A stretch of 64,000 nt of DNA from Paramoeba atlantica. Taxonomy: Eukaryota > Discosea. Below, piece by piece: positions 59,449-64,000 of this stretch; the stretch's first letter is position 1; each line of letters opens with the position of its first letter. The position numbers and the translations under genes are program-made. The stretch spans positions 310,001 through 374,000 of the forward strand of contig CDRNVI010000044.1 in the NCBI GenBank assembly GCA_977017575.1. Reading direction: 5' to 3'. The notes below the pieces were generated by a model. It was given only the letters and a program-made list of their open reading frames with translations. It did no database searches and had not been told where the DNA came from.

Positions 59449-59733
59449 CTAAAGATCATCGTAGGTGTCAATCAACCCATGAAGTGGACCTCTTTTCTCT
59501 CTAGTCATCCTCTCGCTAGGCAACTTGTCTTCAGGGCCCCCTTCCTGAACGTCAAGCGCCTGCTTTCGCGCCTGGAATACCTTTACAATCCCTAACAACA
59601 AGCTGCCGCTCACCTTCTGGTCGGAGTATTTCCCTTCTTCGAGAAGCTTTGCTACTTGCAGTCTCTCGCTATCTGCAGTACTCGGCCTTGTGTCTCTAGG
59701 AATCTGCCTGGTACAGGTCTTCTTCTCAAACAT
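59449..59733 (-). other. Possible minus-strand coding fragment
   Basis: 94 codons from ATG 59733. The product is rich in Glu, Lys and Arg with one hydrophobic run (SGSLLLGIVKVF), and the region is GC-richer than its surroundings. I recognise no family; it might be a retroelement fragment or an orphan gene. Confidence 0.25.
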
Positions 59734-59799
59734 CTAACTTGCTGGAATTTTAATTAGAGTATAACTTCCAATCACCTACTTCTGAGACTCCATTCTTAG

Positions 59800-60010
59800 C
59801 ACCTAACTTCTAACATCCGCCGTCTAAGCACCTAACCTACAAAGTCAACATCGAAGCATCTAACTCAGACCTCACGGAACCTGATTTCTCAACTTCTATT
59901 TCCAAACGTCTAACTTCTAACATCCGTTATCTAAGCATCTAATTTCTAAGCTTCACTGTCAAAGCATCTAACTCAGACCTCATCTAGTCTCTAGTCGCTC
60001 AACCTGTAGT
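59800..60010. repeat. Two diverged ~107 bp tandem units
   Basis: TAACTTCTAACATCCG starts at 59804 and again at 59911. AAGCATCTAACTCAGACCTC occurs at 59854 and 59962. Each unit has shorter internal CATCTAACTTCTA copies that continue to ~60,065. Confidence 0.6.
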
Positions 60011-60329
60011 TCTAAACATCGAACTCATGATCTTCTAGTCGTTGACTTCTCACCATCTAACTTCTAAATGATTATCTCGCAGGTTTGGTCAAATTTCGAA
60101 GTTAACATCATGCCTAGGGACACACGAATCCTCTCTTGGTTAATCGCCTATTGTGATCATAGGCCAGAGCGCCACGACAAGGCGGATTGAGCTCTGGGTA
60201 GGAGGCAAGAAGTGGTATATTGTGAAACCAAACGGCTAGAAAACCGTAGAGCAATTTCTTATCATATCTCCCAGGTATCTCCCCCACATGTCTCCAGGTA
60301 TCTGCTGTTGACCGCGTATTCTCCAATGG

Positions 60330-60465
60330 AGGGGGTGCAGACAGTACCTGTAGGTCGCTGCCGAACGGTGACGACCAATGGCGACCGGTGACGATCGATG
60401 GCGACCGGTGGCGAACGCTGTGGGTATTTTTTGAGGTTCGAAGGATCGACCATTAATCTTCCCCA
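60330..60465 (+). repeat. Dispersed repeat with 10 bp internal period (copy 2)
   Basis: CGACCGGTGA/CGATCGATGG-type units every 10 bp at ~60,360-60,420, followed by CGAACGCTGTGGGTATTTTT. Inverted relative to 18395-18540. Confidence 0.7.
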
Positions 60466-60639
60466 CAAGTATCACAAAATTTCTTAGCACAGCGAGAATT
60501 TTGCATTAATGGAACTAAATAGTTAGGAATGTATAAACTGGTGGTATATAAAATGCTAAATTGTTTATGCCGATGTATAATTATATTGATCAGTCAGTCA
60601 TAAAGTTGAGCATTTTGGCCTTCAAAGTGTCGTTTTCTG

Positions 60640-60720
60640 GGAGTCGGCGACGACCGGTGACGACTGGTGGCGAACGCTGTAGGTATTTTTTGAGACCTTC
60701 GAAGGGCCCTCCAATGGCAA
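60640..60720 (+). repeat. 10 bp-period repeat, short copy 3
   Basis: Three units (CGACGACCGGTGACGACTGG) then CGAACGCTGTAGGTATTTTT and a CTCCAATGG end, as in copies 1 and 2. Confidence 0.6.
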
Positions 60721-60880
60721 CAATAGCAATCTCAAAAAAAAAATTGGAGTTTATCATTATCGTTATTAATGGCATGGGGTAGTTTATGTTTCGCTAAAAT
60801 CTTACAAGCTAAAAAATTCAACAAACTAAAACGCATAAAATTTTGCTTGCCAAGCGTCTTCGAATGCACCTTATTTTTGA

Positions 60881-61891
60881 ATGAGTAATCCATGGAATGT
60901 GGTACGCAGCACGCTGAAAAATATTTGTAATATTGATCTTGAGCTCAAGTGGTGGAAGGAATGGTGGTGCCGTTCTACAGCACAAAATGATTTAGAGGCT
61001 CTAACGATGCTTCTTTATCAAGATTTCAGACGCGTTCCCTTTTTGAAAGGCTTTCCATTAGTGGATGACTGCACTATAACCTCACGACATATTTTTCAGC
61101 TGAATGAAATAGAAAATATTTCTCAAAGTCTCCTGGAACAGTCAAAGGCAGAATCCGCGTCTCACATGCCAACTTGCAAAGGACCACGCAAACTTTGCCT
61201 GACGGACGGTGTGAGGGATTGGATTGCAATTGAACACTCCCCATGCGTTCAGCTTGATGAAGGTCTGGTTCCGGGTGCAAAAGTCCTCATTGAAAACGTT
61301 CGAATCAGAAATCGTGTTCTTCTTCTTAATGACAGCTGCATGACTGTATTAGGAGGTTCTGTTGCCGCTCTAGATGCACAGCACACTCAGAAACGAAAAA
61401 AACGAGCCGAACGTTTCAATAGAACTCGCATGCTTCACAATCTTGAATCAGAAATCGAAGCGACACCTTGCACAGGAGCAAAGACCATATCTCAAGGCCA
61501 GCTGCATACTCCTGAGCAAACTTCTCCCTCCTTAGCAACCATGAAAATTTCTCAATTACCAGTTCAAGGGAGCGAAACTCCTTTTATAGTATCTGCAGAA
61601 ATAATTTCTTTGCTTCCTCCATTATCGGTGATGGAAAATCAATTTGTCGCTCGTGCTTACGTTGATGATGGTGAATCAGTTACTCTTGCATATTTATCTT
61701 CGCCAATGATCGAGGCTCTTATGTACCATAGGCCTGCGCAATTTCTAAAGTTGGAAACTTATGAAGCAGACAAACTTCGAATGAAGTTTGCCGAAGTTGT
61801 GCAGAGTTGGGGTAAAAGCTGTTTTAAGTCCATACTTGATGTCGCATGTGGTCTCATGCTTATTGATCGATACGCTCAAGAGGAAATTTAA
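60881..61891 (+). CDS. RMI1: RMI1, RecQ-mediated genome instability protein 1
   Basis: 336 residues. The N-terminal helical domain (DUF1767-like) is followed by the OB fold with the diagnostic KLCLTDGVRDWIAIEHSPC (human MLQLTDGIQNLQAIEYQP), VPGAKVLIENVRIRNRVLLL, and then VLGGSVAAL. A second OB-type region (~225-320) lies near the end, as in full-length RMI1. RMI1 works with topoisomerase III and a RecQ/BLM helicase to dissolve double Holliday junctions. It is on the same strand as the large array, isolated by ~7.8 kb of transposon-rich DNA. Confidence 0.88.
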   Translation: MSNPWNVVRSTLKNICNIDLELKWWKEWWCRSTAQNDLEALTMLLYQDFRRVPFLKGFPLVDDCTITSRHIFQLNEIENISQSLLEQSKAESASHMPTCKGPRKLCLTDGVRDWIAIEHSPCVQLDEGLVPGAKVLIENVRIRNRVLLLNDSCMTVLGGSVAALDAQHTQKRKKRAERFNRTRMLHNLESEIEATPCTGAKTISQGQLHTPEQTSPSLATMKISQLPVQGSETPFIVSAEIISLLPPLSVMENQFVARAYVDDGESVTLAYLSSPMIEALMYHRPAQFLKLETYEADKLRMKFAEVVQSWGKSCFKSILDVACGLMLIDRYAQEEI

Positions 61892-62603
61892 GAGAAACAG
61901 TAAAAAAGGAAACAATAACTTCTTCGTAGTGAATACCAGAATCAGGATCAGAAGTGTAACTATGGATGTGAGAAGGGCACGAATTCTATATTAGAGGGTC
62001 TGAATAGTTCAATAATGAAGTTGAATTTGTTTTGCTAAAAGAGTGCTTTTAATATACAGTGTTATACCGGTGAAACGGTTATTAAGGATAAAAGTAATTA
62101 AGGCAGAACGGATTTAAAAATTAATTATTGCCTTAATTAAAGTTGCCTTAATTAAAATGGCGCTGATAAAAGCCCAAAACAGGTCTTATTTAAATATTGT
62201 CGTTTGTAGCATAAGTATCACATTTCTGCTAAAAGTGCTCAATTTCTGATCATTTGTCATGTTTTTCGAACTTTTCTAGACGAGATTCGCCTGTTTCGCC
62301 TACCTTTACGGTCTTCAACCAATTCAACATGTGAGAGAAATGCTAAAACGATCATTGAAAGGAGAAGTCTGAGACAGAATCATGAAATTAATTTTCCCAA
62401 TTTTTTCCCCAAAATGACAAAAAAATAATTATTCCTTAATTAAAGCTGCCTTAATTAAAGTTGCCTTAATTTTAATTACCCTTAATTGAAGTTTCTACGG
62501 TATTTAATTATTTAATTACGCTTTTAAGGTTATTTTTGGCTAAAATTAATCTTAATTAAATTAACCGTAATATAATCCACTCGTAAATTAATAATTTTTG
62601 AAC
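61892..62603. other. AT-rich region with a TTAATTAA-rich inverted-repeat element
   Basis: About 62065-62505 may be a MITE: ACCGGTGAAACGGTTATTAA at the left mirrors TACCGTAGAAACTTCAATTA read from the right, with repeated TGCCTTAATTAAAGT inside. No gene. Confidence 0.45.
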
Positions 62604-63551
62604 CAGAGGTCCGTAAAACTACAAAAACTATTTTATAGTACTATTATAGTACTATAAATTATATTTTTTTTACTATTTTTCTTAGAAAGTTTTTTCTAAA
62701 AGTATTGCTTGAAATGCCGACTCGACGCAATTCATTTTTTATCACTCCCGTTTTCTTGAAAGATTTCTCACTGTTTTTCACATCACTATGCCCAACAAGC
62801 TCGTGGTCAAGCTCAAACCATTTTTCCACACTTCGTTGGAGTCGATGGGGAAGTCGACCTACTTTAATTTCAGATGTGTTCCAGCCCAGACGCCTTGTCT
62901 TCTTAGGTCGCTTTTCCTGTCGAAGTACAATGTGTAAATGTGAAATAGGGGGTAAGTGATTCATCAAAATTCTTCAAAAGATTATGAATTTTTCAGATAT
63001 TGAATCTTACAGGCTCTGTGATGTGTTTTTGTGTTTTACCTTGCCATTGAATACGCCACGTCTAGGATCCAACGAGTGATCTAACGGGAACTCGTTGGAC
63101 AACTGTAATGCGGACGTAATCGTTGGACAACTATAATGTTTGCACGCTACAAGGGAAGAGCATTATGGGAAGAACTTGTGAGCTATAGGATCCCGACTTT
63201 TTCCATTTCTGCACAAAAACTACAACTCTTTTCACTTTTTTCTACGCGACAGCGTATCCACGCCACTTGCTCCACCTGACATCTCGTGACCCCTCTAAGC
63301 CTCTATACCTCCATCGGCTCTCTCCTGCCCCGCGAAATTCCTCCAGGTCCATCGACCGATCTGTCTACCGAGTGCCTTCCTGGACATGAAACACTGATAA
63401 AGACCATATAGTTTTTATAGTACCATACAGTATAGTGTTTATAGTACTATAAATGAGGTTTATAGTACTATAAATTTTCTTGAAACACTATAAACTATCT
63501 ATAAATTATTTATAGATAGTAAACTATTTAAAATAGTTTTAGGGACCTCTG
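62604..63551. mobile_element. 948 bp hAT-type transposon with 8 bp target duplication
   Basis: The ends CAGAGGTCCGTAAAACTA and TAGTTTTAGGGACCTCTG are inverted. TTTTGAAC lies directly outside both (62596-62603 and 63552-63559), an exact 8 bp duplication as hAT elements make. Sub-terminal TTTATAGTACTATAAA palindromes recur on both sides. A 102-codon minus-strand frame (62659-62967) is open, but I see no transposase signature. Confidence 0.85.
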
Positions 63552-63559
63552 TTTTGAAC

Positions 63560-64000
63560 ACACTTTTTGAGTAACTTTTAAGCAGGGTTCGCGGAAACTT
63601 TAAAACTTTCAAGAAAGTACTTTAAAGTTACTTTATTTTTTTTCTAAAAACTTTCAAAAACTTTTTTTTTCTTCGTATACTTTAGAATCACAGAATTTCT
63701 TTCATCATGATTTTGATTCGTCTGTATTCATTACAATTTATTGAGGGAGATACTACTCCCTCGCTATCGTAGGTTAATTCGTCGTGCCCGATTTGTGGCC
63801 CGATATCGTTTCAGGTGAGTTTTCGAAAAAAATGTTTACAAAGACGTATGAATCGAATTGAGTGACAAGATCACTAGTTTTTCAACAATTCCGATGGGTA
63901 CCCCCTGCCCCCCCCCCCTCCCCACCAGGGGGATCATAGCAATATTTGAATTTTTGAAAAATAAAACTGAAAAATTTTGGATGAAAATAGAAAAAACATA
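63560..64000. other. AT-rich end of window
   Basis: Low-complexity A/T runs and a GATGGGTACCCCC-like tract near 63895-63945 resembling those near 19,800 and 56,625. No gene. Confidence 0.4.

Larger units (their letters stand above)
55987..60880. other. Transposon-rich, gene-poor region
   Basis: Besides the elements listed separately, 56,000-56,960 is AT-rich non-coding DNA similar in character to 19,340-19,900. 58,770-59,200 is AT-rich without features. 60,060-60,330 shows no gene. Confidence 0.5.

Overview
The window is nuclear DNA from a gene-dense, intron-poor unicellular-type eukaryote. Nothing bacterial or organellar is present. The recognisable proteins are eukaryote-specific (ataxin-2, poly(A)-binding protein, ISWI remodeler, eIF3k, GINS PSF2, COG4, Prp38, SF3a60, Sec16, RMI1, an FG nucleoporin). 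The standard code is used, with all three stops closing genes. Almost every gene is a single uninterrupted reading frame, and AATAAA-like signals follow several stops. I cannot name the species. The layout (28 genes in a row on one strand, no visible introns, short spacers) recalls organisms with unidirectional gene clusters such as kinetoplastids. However, AATAAA signals, a set of spliceosome genes and abundant small transposons leave this open.

Layout. 1-1,000: GC-rich stretch with an unrecognised, interrupted minus-strand reading frame that leaves the window on the left. 1,170-17,370: bromodomain protein, RanBP2-type zinc-finger protein, BCS1-like AAA ATPase, ISWI, eIF3k, PSF2, COG4, inorganic pyrophosphatase, Prp38 and a 23-residue-repeat LRR protein. 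17,400-20,000: nest of small palindromic DNA transposons and simple repeats. 20,264-53,049: ataxin-2, TruD/PUS7, SLT11/RBM22-like, FAD monooxygenase-like, PIF1 helicase, PABP, SF3A3, cytochrome-b5-reductase-like, prefoldin 1, an unknown, an XRN-like/EEP nuclease fusion, FG nucleoporin, an unknown, FYV7-like, membrane P-loop ATPase, Sec16 and a small ORF. 53,050-60,880: transposon-rich, nearly gene-free. It holds TA-flanked mariner-type MITEs, a 1.15 kb inverted-repeat transposon with a tRNA-like insertion in one arm, a retroelement nuclease fossil and a diverged satellite. 60,881-61,891: RMI1. The rest is AT-rich repeats, including a 948 bp hAT-type element with a perfect 8 bp target duplication.

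Functional themes. Many genes act on RNA: Prp38, SLT11-like and SF3a60 in splicing; PABP and ataxin-2 in mRNA fate; the XRN/EEP fusion; PUS7; FYV7-like; eIF3k. Ataxin-2 carries a clear PAM2 motif and PABP a clear MLLE domain, so two direct binding partners lie about 9 kb apart. Three genes serve genome maintenance (PSF2, PIF1, RMI1), two chromatin (bromodomain, ISWI) and two membrane traffic (COG4, Sec16). These are housekeeping genes, and their co-orientation more likely reflects genome organisation than operon-like function.

Most noteworthy: (1) a protein joining a partly degenerate XRN-type 5'-3' exonuclease domain to an intact endonuclease/exonuclease/phosphatase domain; (2) an RRM-like insertion between the motor and HAND-SANT-SLIDE of ISWI; (3) 28 of 28 genes on one strand without introns although the window encodes several splicing factors; (4) a transposon whose right arm records the empty site of a tRNA-like insertion in its left arm.
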